A stretch of DNA of 64,000 bases from Bacillus massiliglaciei (GTDB lineage Bacteria > Bacillota > Bacilli > Bacillales > DSM-1321). Shown in pieces: positions 8,548-15,832 of the stretch (its first letter is position 1; every line of letters starts with the position of its first letter). Below the pieces are notes generated by a model. It did no database searches. It saw only the letters and a program-made list of their open reading frames with translations, and had not been told where the DNA came from. The stretch spans positions 161,549 through 225,548 of the forward strand of contig NZ_LT622356.1 in NCBI RefSeq assembly GCF_900098925.1, written 5' to 3'. The translations under genes and the position numbers were made by a program.

Positions 8548-8565
8548 GGATGAAAAATCTCATCC
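8548..8565. promoter_or_regulatory. Palindrome, candidate activator-binding site
   Basis: GGATGA-N6-TCATCC, an 18-bp perfect-arm inverted repeat centred about 63 bases upstream of the predicted amiE start and also upstream of the regulator gene promoter. A Fis-type HTH dimer could bind here both to activate amiE and to limit its own gene. Confidence 0.5.
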
Positions 8566-8604
8566 AAAAAATTGTCCCATTTTAGAACATAATATTAATT
8601 AGAA

Positions 8605-8633
8605 TTTTCAAAATAATCATTTCCCGCTATACT
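8605..8633 (+). promoter_or_regulatory. SigA-type promoter of the amidase regulator
   Basis: TTTTCA, 17-base spacer, TATACT. The -10 is good and the -35 partial. It faces away from amiE and would start the regulator mRNA near 8640. Confidence 0.55.
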
Positions 8634-8699
8634 GGAAGAACAAGCCCCTTTTGTTTCAAAATGATACAGGGCAAAAACCATCCAGCAGGAGGAATCAAT

Positions 8700-10979
8700 G
8701 TGAAAATCGGAATTCTCTTTTCCTTGACCGGAACGACTTCTCTTACGGAAACCGGTCAATACCGGGCCGCTTTATTAGCCTTCGAAAAATTCCAGGAAAA
8801 AACGGGGAAGGAAATCGACTGGATTGTCCGGGATATTCAATCTGATCCCTCCGAGGCATACAGACAGGCAGAGGATCTTGCCAAAAATGGCGTCAGGCTG
8901 TTTGTCGGAACTTATACTTCGGCCTGCCGCCAGGCCATCCTCCCCATCCTTGAGACATACAATGGCCTGCTGATCTATCCGACTTTGTATGAGGGCAATG
9001 AATCCCATCCCCATGTCCTCTACACAGGAGAAGTACCCAATCAGCAGGTCTATCCTCTGTTAAAATATATCCGCCGGCATATTGGCTCAAAAGTGTATCT
9101 TCTTGGGACAGATTACATCTACCCCAGATCGACCAATCAGGACGCCCGTGAATATTGGCGGTTATTAGGCGGAACGGTTTGCGGTGAACAGTATGTCCCT
9201 TTCGGCCATGCGAATTTCGACAGCATTTTTCAGGAAATCATCCGAAATGGCGCAGATGCAATCGTTTCCACCCTTGTGGGGACCAGCCTTGTTCATTTCT
9301 ATCGCTCCTTTGCCGAATCAGGCTTCCAAGCAGATTCGCTCCCAATTTTCAGTCCCATCACCAAAGAAACAGAGATCCAGGCAGCCGGACCGCAGGCTGC
9401 AGCAGGCCATTACAGCAGCGGCAGCTATTTTCAGTCACTTGATTCTGCTGAGAACCTGCAATTCATCCGGGATTTCAAACAGCGTTTTGGAAGCCGGACC
9501 GTTGTGTCCTCCGTCATGTTCAATACCTATCTTGGTGTCTTCCTTCTGCTCGACACCTTACAGTCTCTCCACACAGCAGACAGCCGGGACATCCGGGATG
9601 CCTTAAAAGGCAAAAGGTTTCCAACTCCCTGCGGCACCGTTCAAATCGACGGAGACAGCCGGCATCTTTCCCGTCCAATCCGCATCGGGAAAATAAAGCC
9701 GGACGGGCAGTTTGAGATTGTATGGGACTCGAAAGAACTCATCACCCCGGATCCTTTCCTCCGGATGAAGCATTCACCGATTGATTCTCATATCCCCCTC
9801 CTGCCGGAAAAGGATGGTTTACTGGTGATGAACGCGAAACAGGAAGTCGTCTATACAACGGACAGCGTGAATGAGCAGCTCGGCGTTTTTGAAGGGGACC
9901 GTCCGGAATCCGATGATCTGAACCGGTGGGATCAGCATTTTGCGATAACCGAAAAGAAACTCGACACTGCTGGATATACCGTAATGAACTTCGAAAAGAA
10001 AGAGTTCGAGCCCGCCCCTTATTCCTTTGACCGAATTCGCACTAGGACCCCCGTATTCCAAGAGGAATTGAAAACCGCCCAGGCTGCAGCGAAATCCCGC
10101 GCTAACATTTTGCTGCTTGGCGAAACGGGCTCCGGCAAGGAAGTGCTTGCCCGGGCCATCCATCATCAAAGCCTGAGGAAGGATGGCCCGTTTATCTCGG
10201 TCAATACCGGGGCGATTCCCAGGGAACTGATTTCAAGCGAGCTGTTTGGTTTTGCAGACGGCGCTTTTACAGGCGCGAAAAAGGGAGGTTCAGCCGGCAA
10301 ATTCGAGCAGGCCCACCAAGGGACACTCTTCCTCGATGAAATCGGGGAAATGCCTCCAGATTTGCAGGTCGCCCTGCTACGCATTCTTGAAACAAGAACG
10401 GTCACTCGCCTGGGGGATCATCGGGAACGAAAAATTGATGTTCGAATCATTGCGGCCACCAACCGGGATTTGAAAGAGGAAATCGCCTTTCAGGGCTCTT
10501 TCCGTTCCGACCTGTTTTACCGCCTGAACGTCATCAGCATTCATATTCCGCCGTTAAGAGAATGCATCGCTGATATTGACCTGCTTGTGCAGCCCTTCAT
10601 TTCCCAGCTCCGGGAAGAATATCAATCAGGTCCCTGCTCTATATCCAAGGAAGCACTTAAGCTGCTTAAGCTTCACTCTTGGCCGGGGAATATCCGTGAA
10701 TTAAAGAACTGTATCGAACGGGCCTTCATCCTCTCTCTTCGGGACGGTGACCGCTTCATTAAAAGCAGGCACCTTCCAAAGGAACTGACCGGCAGGAAAC
10801 AGTTTGCAGCAGATACGGGCTTTTCTCTTCAGGAGGCCGAGAAGCAGGCGATCCATAAAGCGTTAGTGGCTGCATCAAGTCTGACACATGCAGCTCAATT
10901 ACTCGGCATTTCACGAAGTACCCTGTATCGGAAACTGAAGGACCATTCCATTGACTCAAGCAAGTTTTTCCTTCCCTAA
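8700..10979 (+). CDS. AmiC-like sensor fused to sigma-54 activator (amidase regulator)
   Basis: 759 residues from a GTG at 8700, seven bases after AGGAGG; the ATG at 8661 lacks a site. Residues 1 to about 350 are a type-1 periplasmic-binding-protein fold of the AmiC/UrtA branch (IGILFSLTGTTS, then YPTLYEGNESHPHVLYTGEV), with no signal peptide, so it is cytoplasmic like AmiC. A short PAS-like linker follows (about 370-430). The AAA+ sigma-54 interaction domain has Walker A GETGSGKE near 474, GAFTGA at 521-526, LFLDEIGEMP near 545 and the WPGNIREL segment. The C-terminus is a Fis-type HTH (AQLLGISRSTLYRKLK). Divergent to amiE, which has a -24/-12 promoter, it most likely binds small amides and activates amiE. 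I know of no characterised protein with this order. Confidence 0.9.
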   Translation: MKIGILFSLTGTTSLTETGQYRAALLAFEKFQEKTGKEIDWIVRDIQSDPSEAYRQAEDLAKNGVRLFVGTYTSACRQAILPILETYNGLLIYPTLYEGNESHPHVLYTGEVPNQQVYPLLKYIRRHIGSKVYLLGTDYIYPRSTNQDAREYWRLLGGTVCGEQYVPFGHANFDSIFQEIIRNGADAIVSTLVGTSLVHFYRSFAESGFQADSLPIFSPITKETEIQAAGPQAAAGHYSSGSYFQSLDSAENLQFIRDFKQRFGSRTVVSSVMFNTYLGVFLLLDTLQSLHTADSRDIRDALKGKRFPTPCGTVQIDGDSRHLSRPIRIGKIKPDGQFEIVWDSKELITPDPFLRMKHSPIDSHIPLLPEKDGLLVMNAKQEVVYTTDSVNEQLGVFEGDRPESDDLNRWDQHFAITEKKLDTAGYTVMNFEKKEFEPAPYSFDRIRTRTPVFQEELKTAQAAAKSRANILLLGETGSGKEVLARAIHHQSLRKDGPFISVNTGAIPRELISSELFGFADGAFTGAKKGGSAGKFEQAHQGTLFLDEIGEMPPDLQVALLRILETRTVTRLGDHRERKIDVRIIAATNRDLKEEIAFQGSFRSDLFYRLNVISIHIPPLRECIADIDLLVQPFISQLREEYQSGPCSISKEALKLLKLHSWPGNIRELKNCIERAFILSLRDGDRFIKSRHLPKELTGRKQFAADTGFSLQEAEKQAIHKALVAASSLTHAAQLLGISRSTLYRKLKDHSIDSSKFFLP

Positions 10980-11051
10980 GAAGACCTCCCATGAATAACT
11001 GATCCAAAACTCCCTATACTACCAAAGACACCACTTCGAGGAGGAAAATCC

Positions 11052-11243
11052 ATGACAGACCGCCATTCTTTCAAAAATGATAAGACCGTCTCTGAAGCCA
11101 ATGACGGCACTTATTCGTATCCAGATTCCCCTGAAGAGGGCTACAGCGGCAATACAGGAAAAGCCGTTCAGCCGAATCGTGAGGAATCCATCAAAAATGC
11201 CCCTTTGAATCATGATACGTATAATTTCACAAAAGAACATTGA
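11052..11243 (+). CDS. Small hydrophilic hypothetical protein
   Basis: 63 residues, rich in Asn, Ser, Glu and Lys, no Cys, no membrane segment. ATG follows GAGGAGG by eight bases, and TATACT at about 11013 could serve as -10. A clean inverted-repeat terminator follows the stop. Small hydrophilic proteins of this kind are common in spore-formers, but I do not recognise the family. Confidence 0.65.
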   Translation: MTDRHSFKNDKTVSEANDGTYSYPDSPEEGYSGNTGKAVQPNREESIKNAPLNHDTYNFTKEH

Positions 11244-11253
11244 TCGTATGTAA

Positions 11254-11282
11254 GCCATCTAGATCAAAAGCATCTAGATGGC
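11254..11282. terminator. Terminator between convergent genes
   Basis: GCCATCTAGAT / ATCTAGATGGC, 11-bp perfect stem with a seven-base loop, located between the small hypothetical gene and the convergent M15 peptidase. Confidence 0.7.
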
Positions 11283-11287
11283 AGCCT

Positions 11288-12253
11288 TTATTGGAACAGC
11301 TCTTCAAATGTCTCTTTCCCAGCAATCCCATCCGCACGAAGGCCCCTTGCTTTTTGGAACGATTTCAGTGCCTGTTCGGTGTCAGGACCGAATATGCCGT
11401 CGATATTTCCGGGATTGAAGCTATTCATATAGAGTGCAGCTTGCAGAATGTAGGTGATGTTGCCTTTTGCCCCTTTTCTGACATTTCTTACAGCCGCCTT
11501 TGTTTTTGGTCCCCATATGCCGTCCACCGATAACTTGGCATTGTACTGTTTATTCAACTCAGTCTGGAAACCTGTAACTAGGGCTTTTTTTGTTTGGGGG
11601 CCATAGAGTCCGTCCACTGTTAGATTTGTTTTGTATCTGCTGTTCAGTTTGAGCTGGATTCCTTTGATGACAGAATTGCCTTGCGGCGCATTCTGCGGCT
11701 TGTCATCATTTTGAACTGGATTCGCCGGGCTCAGCGGACTCTCGCCGGCATTATTGAAGTTCAGCTTCAATGCCGGCTTTTGTCCGGCCTGCAGCTGCCT
11801 GTAGGTTAATCCGCCTGTCATTTCCAAGTGAGGATAGTCTTTGAAACTTGTCCAATCCCCGCCCCAGGCAAATCCGAGTTCCTTGCCGATTGCAGCAACC
11901 CGCCGCCACCTGCTGTCCACCGTCCAGATGGCGCTTCTGCCGTCATCGCTGACGATAAAGAAGTCGACGGCCAGTCCAAAATTATGATAAGACTCTCCCG
12001 GTTCCGCGTTCGTAACAATAGGCTTTGCCATATTGCTGTAGTTTACGCCCTGATATGTGTATCCAAGTCTTCCCTGGCCATACAGCCTGGCCTGTTCTGT
12101 CATGGAACGGTATCCTGCGCTGATTTGTACATAAATCCCTTCTGCATATGCCCGTCTGATCATTTCAAGAGCCGATTCTTTCACAACTGGATGGATGCCG
12201 CTTCCCATGTTCTTCACAGATCTTTCTAACAACGTCTCCAGTTTTACAGCCAT
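11288..12253 (-). CDS. M15-family peptidoglycan endopeptidase with peptidoglycan-binding repeats
   Basis: 321 residues. The catalytic domain (about 1-150) is an M15 L-alanyl-D-glutamate or D,D-peptidase of the CwlK/Ply500 type: SAGYRSMTEQARLY, zinc motif SYHNFGLAVDF and the later HLEM. After a Pro/Asn-rich linker come three peptidoglycan-binding repeats marked by VDGLYGPQTKKAL, VDGIWGPKTKAAV and IDGIFGPDTEQALKSFQ. There is no signal peptide or lipobox, unlike CwlK, which is the pattern of phage endolysins released by a holin. No holin or phage gene is nearby, so this is a lone, possibly domesticated lysin or a protein released by mother-cell lysis. Confidence 0.9.
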   Translation of the reverse strand: MAVKLETLLERSVKNMGSGIHPVVKESALEMIRRAYAEGIYVQISAGYRSMTEQARLYGQGRLGYTYQGVNYSNMAKPIVTNAEPGESYHNFGLAVDFFIVSDDGRSAIWTVDSRWRRVAAIGKELGFAWGGDWTSFKDYPHLEMTGGLTYRQLQAGQKPALKLNFNNAGESPLSPANPVQNDDKPQNAPQGNSVIKGIQLKLNSRYKTNLTVDGLYGPQTKKALVTGFQTELNKQYNAKLSVDGIWGPKTKAAVRNVRKGAKGNITYILQAALYMNSFNPGNIDGIFGPDTEQALKSFQKARGLRADGIAGKETFEELFQ

Positions 12254-12358
12254 AATGAATCACCTCATTATGTTATATGAAAAAATAGCAAGCGTGCTTG
12301 TACAAGTAACCAAGGAGCACTGATATTCCGGATTTTCCCCGCCTCTTTTTTCCTTCGG

Positions 12359-12387
12359 TTGCCCGATAACCGGAGTTTTGGTAAGAT
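12359..12387 (+). promoter_or_regulatory. SigA promoter of the fluoride riboswitch operon
   Basis: TTGCCC, 17 bases, TAAGAT. It lies just upstream of the fluoride aptamer. Confidence 0.55.
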
Positions 12388-12404
12388 ACGGGTATCGAAA
12401 TAAA

Positions 12405-12479
12405 ACCGGCGATGGAGTTCGCCATAACCGCTGAAAAGCTAATGACTCCTACCAGAAGAACTGGTAGGAGTCTGTTTAT
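12405..12479 (+). ncRNA. Fluoride (crcB) riboswitch
   Basis: The aptamer reads GGCGATGGAGTTCGCC, then ATAACCGCTGAAAAGCTAAT, then GACTCCTACC, matching the conserved crcB motif including the pseudoknot-forming parts. The last aptamer strand is also the 5' arm of a 12-bp terminator stem (12444-12455 with 12461-12472), so fluoride binding should prevent termination and switch on the two crcB genes that follow. Confidence 0.93.
12444..12479 (+). terminator. Riboswitch expression-platform terminator
   Basis: GACTCCTACCAG / CTGGTAGGAGTC, a perfect 12-bp stem with loop AAGAA and a short T-rich tail, overlapping the 3' side of the fluoride aptamer. Confidence 0.85.
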
Positions 12480-12501
12480 GTTGAAGGGAGAGGTGAATGG
12501 T

Positions 12502-12891
12502 TTGGTTTATGTATTAGTGGGGATTGCGGGAATGATTGGCGCTTCTCTGCGCTATCTGCTTGGCGTCTTTTTCAATCAATGGTGGGTGCATGGCTTTCCC
12601 GCCGCCACTTTCACCGCAAATATAGCCGGAAGTTTTATCCTGGGCTGGTTCACAGTCTTCCTGCCGCGCGTGAAGGCGCTGCATCCCCATCTTGTTACAG
12701 CACTCGGAACAGGTCTGGTCGGCTCATTCACGACCTTCTCCACCTTCAGCATCGAAACAGTTCGGCTGCTGAAGGACGGGGCTTGGGGAACGGCCCTTCT
12801 GTATGTGCTTCTCAGCCTTTGGGGAGGCCTCCTGTTCTCCTGGGCAGGCTTTCGGCTCGGACAGGCTAAGGAAGAGGTGAAATCTTCATGA
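12502..12891 (+). CDS. crcB: Fluoride exporter/channel CrcB, first copy
   Basis: 129 residues from a TTG at 12502 (VYVLVGIAGMIGASLRYLLG), with GGGAGAGG just upstream; a longer frame opening at 12412 would run through the riboswitch and is rejected. Four membrane helices; the Fluc signature GTGLVGSFTTFSTFS near residues 75-90 carries the Phe/Thr/Ser residues of the fluoride pore. It overlaps the second crcB by ATGA. Firmicutes often carry two unlike CrcB proteins that may form a heterodimer. Confidence 0.94.
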   Translation: MVYVLVGIAGMIGASLRYLLGVFFNQWWVHGFPAATFTANIAGSFILGWFTVFLPRVKALHPHLVTALGTGLVGSFTTFSTFSIETVRLLKDGAWGTALLYVLLSLWGGLLFSWAGFRLGQAKEEVKSS

Positions 12892-13247
12892 TATCCCTTC
12901 TCCTCGTTGTCATTGGCGGATTCTTTGGCGCCATTTCCCGTTTCGGGGCAAGCGGCTGGATTAAACGGAAGTACCCGTCCCGGTTCCCATACGCCACGCT
13001 TTTCGTCAACTTGACCGGGTCCTTTTTATTGGGCCTGCTGCTCGGGGCCCATCCGGGATCGTCTTGGGAACTGCTTTTTGGCACCGGATTTTTAGGAGCC
13101 TTCACGACCTTCTCCACCTTCAAACTGGAGAACATCCAGCTCCACGCTGAACGGCACTGGAAACTCTTAGTCCTGTATCTCGGAATCAGCTATACATTCG
13201 GGATCCTGCTCGCATTTCTCGGACTGAAAATCGGAAGCGCCCTTTAA
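12888..13247 (+). CDS. crcB: Fluoride exporter/channel CrcB, second copy
   Basis: 119 residues with four membrane helices and the signature GTGFLGAFTTFSTFKLE. It starts four bases before the end of the first crcB, so the two are translationally coupled and share the upstream fluoride riboswitch. It is shorter than and clearly diverged from the first copy, which suits a heterodimeric Fluc channel. Confidence 0.94.
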   Translation: MISLLLVVIGGFFGAISRFGASGWIKRKYPSRFPYATLFVNLTGSFLLGLLLGAHPGSSWELLFGTGFLGAFTTFSTFKLENIQLHAERHWKLLVLYLGISYTFGILLAFLGLKIGSAL

Positions 13248-13249
13248 CT

Positions 13250-13288
13250 CAAAAAATCAGCAGACCCTTGTCAGGCTGCTGATTTTTC
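13250..13288. terminator. Bidirectional terminator after crcB pair
   Basis: AAAAATCAGCAG..C / G..CTGCTGATTTTT, strong stem with A and T flanks, between convergent crcB and the small minus-strand gene. Confidence 0.8.
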
Positions 13289-13442
13289 ATGTCGGGTCGT
13301 TTTCATCAAGAGATAAGGTCGTCACTTTCGTATAATCCCCTTTGGCAATCTCTTCAGGTGTTGCCTTGCGGTTCAGGATGTCCTCCGTATTGATTCCTTC
13401 TGCAATGGTCGGTTCCTGGGCGTTTTGTTCTTCCTTCTTCAT
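13287..13442 (-). CDS. Small hypothetical protein
   Basis: 51 residues from the ATG at 13442, placed by AAGGAGG ten bases before; the frame opens earlier, at 13511, without a ribosome site. The sequence is acidic and polar (EDILNRKATPEEIAKGDYTK) with no Cys or membrane segment. Not recognised. Confidence 0.7.
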   Translation of the reverse strand: MKKEEQNAQEPTIAEGINTEDILNRKATPEEIAKGDYTKVTTLSLDENDPT

Positions 13443-13555
13443 CGTCCGCCCTCCTTTTAGGGATAGGATATCCAGGGCGGACTTTTTCATACGGCATTCA
13501 CAATTCTTCACAAAGCATCAACATCAGCCTAACATTGTCCGCTTATACTGAAATC

Positions 13556-13680
13556 AGGAGGACGGCACGCGTGGCCGTCATGGTATTGGCGAAGGCGGGG
13601 CCAATGCTGTTCAGCATGCTTTTTATCGTCTCTTTGCCGCATTGAACGGCTAAAGAGACCTGTTGTAACAGTCTCTTGAA
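13556..13680 (+). ncRNA. Candidate structured RNA or regulatory leader
   Basis: Five inverted repeats fall in 125 bases: GACGGC/GCCGTC (13561-13579), ATTGGC/GCCAAT (13585-13605), ATGCTG/CAGCAT (13604-13617), GTCTCTTTGCCG/CGGC.AAAGAGAC (13628-13659) and AAGAGAC/GTCTCTT (13653-13677). The last two share the AAGAGAC strand and exclude each other. A possible 24-residue hydrophobic ORF (GTG at 13571, after AGGAGG at 13556) runs through the first hairpins. No known RNA family recognised. Confidence 0.35.
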
Positions 13681-13766
13681 CATTTTTTGTATATCGGTCA
13701 AAATACTGTTTTTTTGTGAAGGTTTTGTGAACTTCACCAATATTCCTAACCATTTATGGTAAGATT

Positions 13767-13856
13767 ATCCCTGGGCAAATTTTATGAAAATAAAAGACGC
13801 AAAGCCACGGGCCTAAATCAGTCAGCGGACTGACACGGCAGCCGAGCCGCCAGGAT
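13767..13856 (+). ncRNA. Cyclic-di-GMP-I (GEMM-I) riboswitch
   Basis: The conserved blocks appear in order: CTGGGCAAA, a six-pair stem TTTTAT/ATAAAA capped by a GAAA tetraloop, GACGCAAAGCC, GGGCCTAAA, a hairpin TCAGTC/GACTGA, then the second-arm helix around GGCAGCCGAGCCGCC. The outer helix P1 pairs ATCCCTGG with CCAGGAT. The layout is that of the Vc2-type aptamer with the tetraloop and receptor in place. The downstream gene is a 61-residue Cys-rich protein; no clear terminator is seen, so the switch may act on translation. Confidence 0.9.
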
Positions 13857-13932
13857 CTATTTTCTGCTAATGATACGGATGATGATTACGTCCTTTCTCA
13901 TTTGCCTAAATTTTGCAAAAAGAAGGTATACG

Positions 13933-14118
13933 ATGATTCTCCCTACTATTTATTCAGCTGTCGATCACACCAGACACATCGTGAAAGACAAGCAAAGCTG
14001 CGAATGCGGCGCCAAGCACAACCTGTTCCCGAACATCACCAGAACGGAACTCAGAAGCATTAAATTCATGCATGAAAAGGACGTTACATGTCCGAAATGC
14101 AAAATGAAAATGAACTGA
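13933..14118 (+). CDS. Small Cys-rich (zinc-ribbon-like) protein under c-di-GMP riboswitch
   Basis: 61 residues from ATG 13933, which follows AGAAGG by seven bases. Two Cys pairs, CECG near residue 23 and CPKC near the end, would form one zinc-binding site; the rest is basic (KFMHEKDVTCPKCKMKMN). It is the only gene between the c-di-GMP riboswitch and a terminator, so its expression should follow c-di-GMP level. The family is not recognised. An extension to 13870 is possible in frame but lacks a ribosome site. Confidence 0.75.
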   Translation: MILPTIYSAVDHTRHIVKDKQSCECGAKHNLFPNITRTELRSIKFMHEKDVTCPKCKMKMN

Positions 14119-14189
14119 AAAACCGCCAGTCCAAACTACATAACCGTATTTTCCCTTCCCGAACGAAGGTCAACAATACAAACAAAAGG

Positions 14190-14221
14190 AGCCGCTTTCG
14201 CACATGGAAAGCGGCTTTTAT
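14190..14221 (+). terminator. Terminator after the Cys-rich gene
   Basis: GCCGCTTTC / GAAAGCGGC with loop GCACATG and TTTTAT tail. Confidence 0.85.
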
Positions 14222-14330
14222 GATCTTTTCCGCCAGTTCCAAATCTTAGGTGTTCACTCCCCCAAAAATCATTTACAATAAGGAAAGTTACATACAGCAC
14301 ATGACAGACTTCCGGGAAGGAGAAAGTCTT

Positions 14331-15506
14331 TTGAAACCACACGTGTTATTAAAGGGGTATAATTTTTTATTTTTTGGTCTCTTGGCCCTTTTCATTCCCT
14401 TTCTGCCAGTCTACCTGGAAGAACAGGGACTGTCGGCCAGCGAAATCGGCCTCATTGTCGGAACAGGGGGATTCGTCACCTTGCTGGCCCAGCCGTTATG
14501 GGGATTCATAAGCGATAAAACAAAGACGATCCGCAAGGTCATGCTGCTCCTCGTCTGCCTGACAGCGGTGTTCGGCTATTTCCTGTTCAGCGTGGACAGC
14601 TTCCTTTTACTCGTCCTTTTCGCGCTGCTCGTTTATTTCTTTTTAATGCCGCTTGACCCGCTGACCGAAAGCCTGAACTTCACGGTCTCGGAAATGGCCG
14701 GCATCAGCTATGGATCAGTCCGTACATACGGTGCCCTTGGCTATGCCGTCCTCTCCCTGATTGTCGGCTTTGCGATGGATTATTTCGGCATGAGCAGTGT
14801 CTCGATTCTCTTTGTCCTATTGGGCCTGATTTCCTTCGGAGTGATTTGGCTCATGCCCGATGTGCAGGCCTCAAGCGAACCTGTCACAATGAAAGGACTG
14901 AAGAGCGTCCTCGCCAACCGGGAAATGCTGCTGTTTCTGATTCTCGTATTCATCAGCTCGGTTCCGGCCAGGATGAACGATACCTTTTTAGGCATTCATA
15001 TCCGTTCCCTCGGCGGGGACACATCCCTGGTCGGCATCGCCTTCTTCATCTCGGCCATCAGCGAAATCGTCATCTTCGCCTTAAGCTTTTGGTGGCTGAG
15101 AAAAGGCCGGGAGCTCGAGATCATTACGGTCGCGACATTCGTGTACTTCCTGCGCTTCTTTGCATCTGGCTTCGTCACCAGCCCCATGGCTCTGACCCTT
15201 TTGCAGATTTTGCAGATGCTCACCTTTCCGGTCTTCTATACGGCGGCTATTCAGTACTTATACCGAATCGTCCCGAAAGAATGGCGTGCCACCGGCCAGA
15301 CAGTACTCGCCCTGCTCTTTTTCGGGCTGTCCAGCATCCTTGCCTCCTACATCGGCGGCTACCTTTATAAAGGATTCGGCGGACATATCTTTTACTTCGT
15401 TATTTCGGCGCTGTCCTTCACTGGGTTTGCCTTTGGTGTCATCCTGACCATCCGCAAGCGAAGAATCGGCTCCGCCATGAAGAAAGAGGCCGGGCACAAG
15501 GCTTAG
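14331..15506 (+). CDS. MFS transporter (MFS_1-like/LacY-type subfamily)
   Basis: 391 residues from TTG 14331, eight bases after GGGAAGGAG; the in-frame ATG far upstream lacks a site. Twelve membrane helices; the loop-2 motif is GFISDKTKTIRK. The N-terminus (YNFLFFGLLALFIPFLPVYLEEQGLS) resembles the phenylpropionate/nucleoside-symporter-like MFS group found in B. subtilis YwbF and relatives. Substrate unknown. Single-gene unit with a terminator downstream. Confidence 0.85.
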   Translation: MKPHVLLKGYNFLFFGLLALFIPFLPVYLEEQGLSASEIGLIVGTGGFVTLLAQPLWGFISDKTKTIRKVMLLLVCLTAVFGYFLFSVDSFLLLVLFALLVYFFLMPLDPLTESLNFTVSEMAGISYGSVRTYGALGYAVLSLIVGFAMDYFGMSSVSILFVLLGLISFGVIWLMPDVQASSEPVTMKGLKSVLANREMLLFLILVFISSVPARMNDTFLGIHIRSLGGDTSLVGIAFFISAISEIVIFALSFWWLRKGRELEIITVATFVYFLRFFASGFVTSPMALTLLQILQMLTFPVFYTAAIQYLYRIVPKEWRATGQTVLALLFFGLSSILASYIGGYLYKGFGGHIFYFVISALSFTGFAFGVILTIRKRRIGSAMKKEAGHKA

Positions 15507-15576
15507 CCAACCGGGAGTGTCACGATTAAATTTTAACTAGCACCTATTTTTGATTCCAAGAGGAAAACTTATTGCA

Positions 15577-15613
15577 AAAAGGGAATGCCCAATAAGTGGG
15601 CTTCCCTTTTTTA
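15577..15613 (+). terminator. Terminator of the MFS gene
   Basis: GGGAA.GCCCA / TGGGC.TCCC followed by a T run. Confidence 0.8.
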
Positions 15614-15773
15614 TGCATTCATATTCTCTCCCCGTAATCAGCCCGTAAAAACAAGGCAAGGACAGAAATGGATCCTTTATAAACACAGTGGACGGCTGAC
15701 TCCTGAGGCATAGCACAAAGAAGAGACTGGAGACCCAAGCCATGTCCCCGAAAAGAAAAAATCCATAGCCAAA

Positions 15774-15813
15774 CAAAAAACCAGATGAGAAGAGAAAACT
15801 CTTTCTCATCTGG
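15774..15813 (-). terminator. Terminator of the SDR gene
   Basis: On the minus strand CCAGATGAGAAAGAG / CTCTTCTCATCTGG followed by TTTTTTG; a very stable stem just after the SDR stop. Confidence 0.88.
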
Positions 15814-15832
15814 CTTAAGGATAGCCCCTTTT

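Larger units (their letters stand above)
15507..15832. other. Intergenic region holding two opposing terminators
   Basis: Apart from the two terminators annotated separately I see no gene. The open frame at 15537-15809 on the minus strand runs across both hairpins and has no ribosome site. Confidence 0.6.

Noticed and set aside
10166..10405. Long antisense ORFs inside the sigma-54 activator and other large genes
   Set aside because: Codon-shadow frames opposite well-conserved domains.
13529..13753. Two overlapping minus-strand ORFs of 65 and 74 codons
   Set aside because: They run through the dense hairpins, have no ribosome sites and do not look like proteins.
15537..15809. Minus-strand 90-codon ORF
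   Set aside because: Crosses two strong opposing terminators and has no ribosome site.
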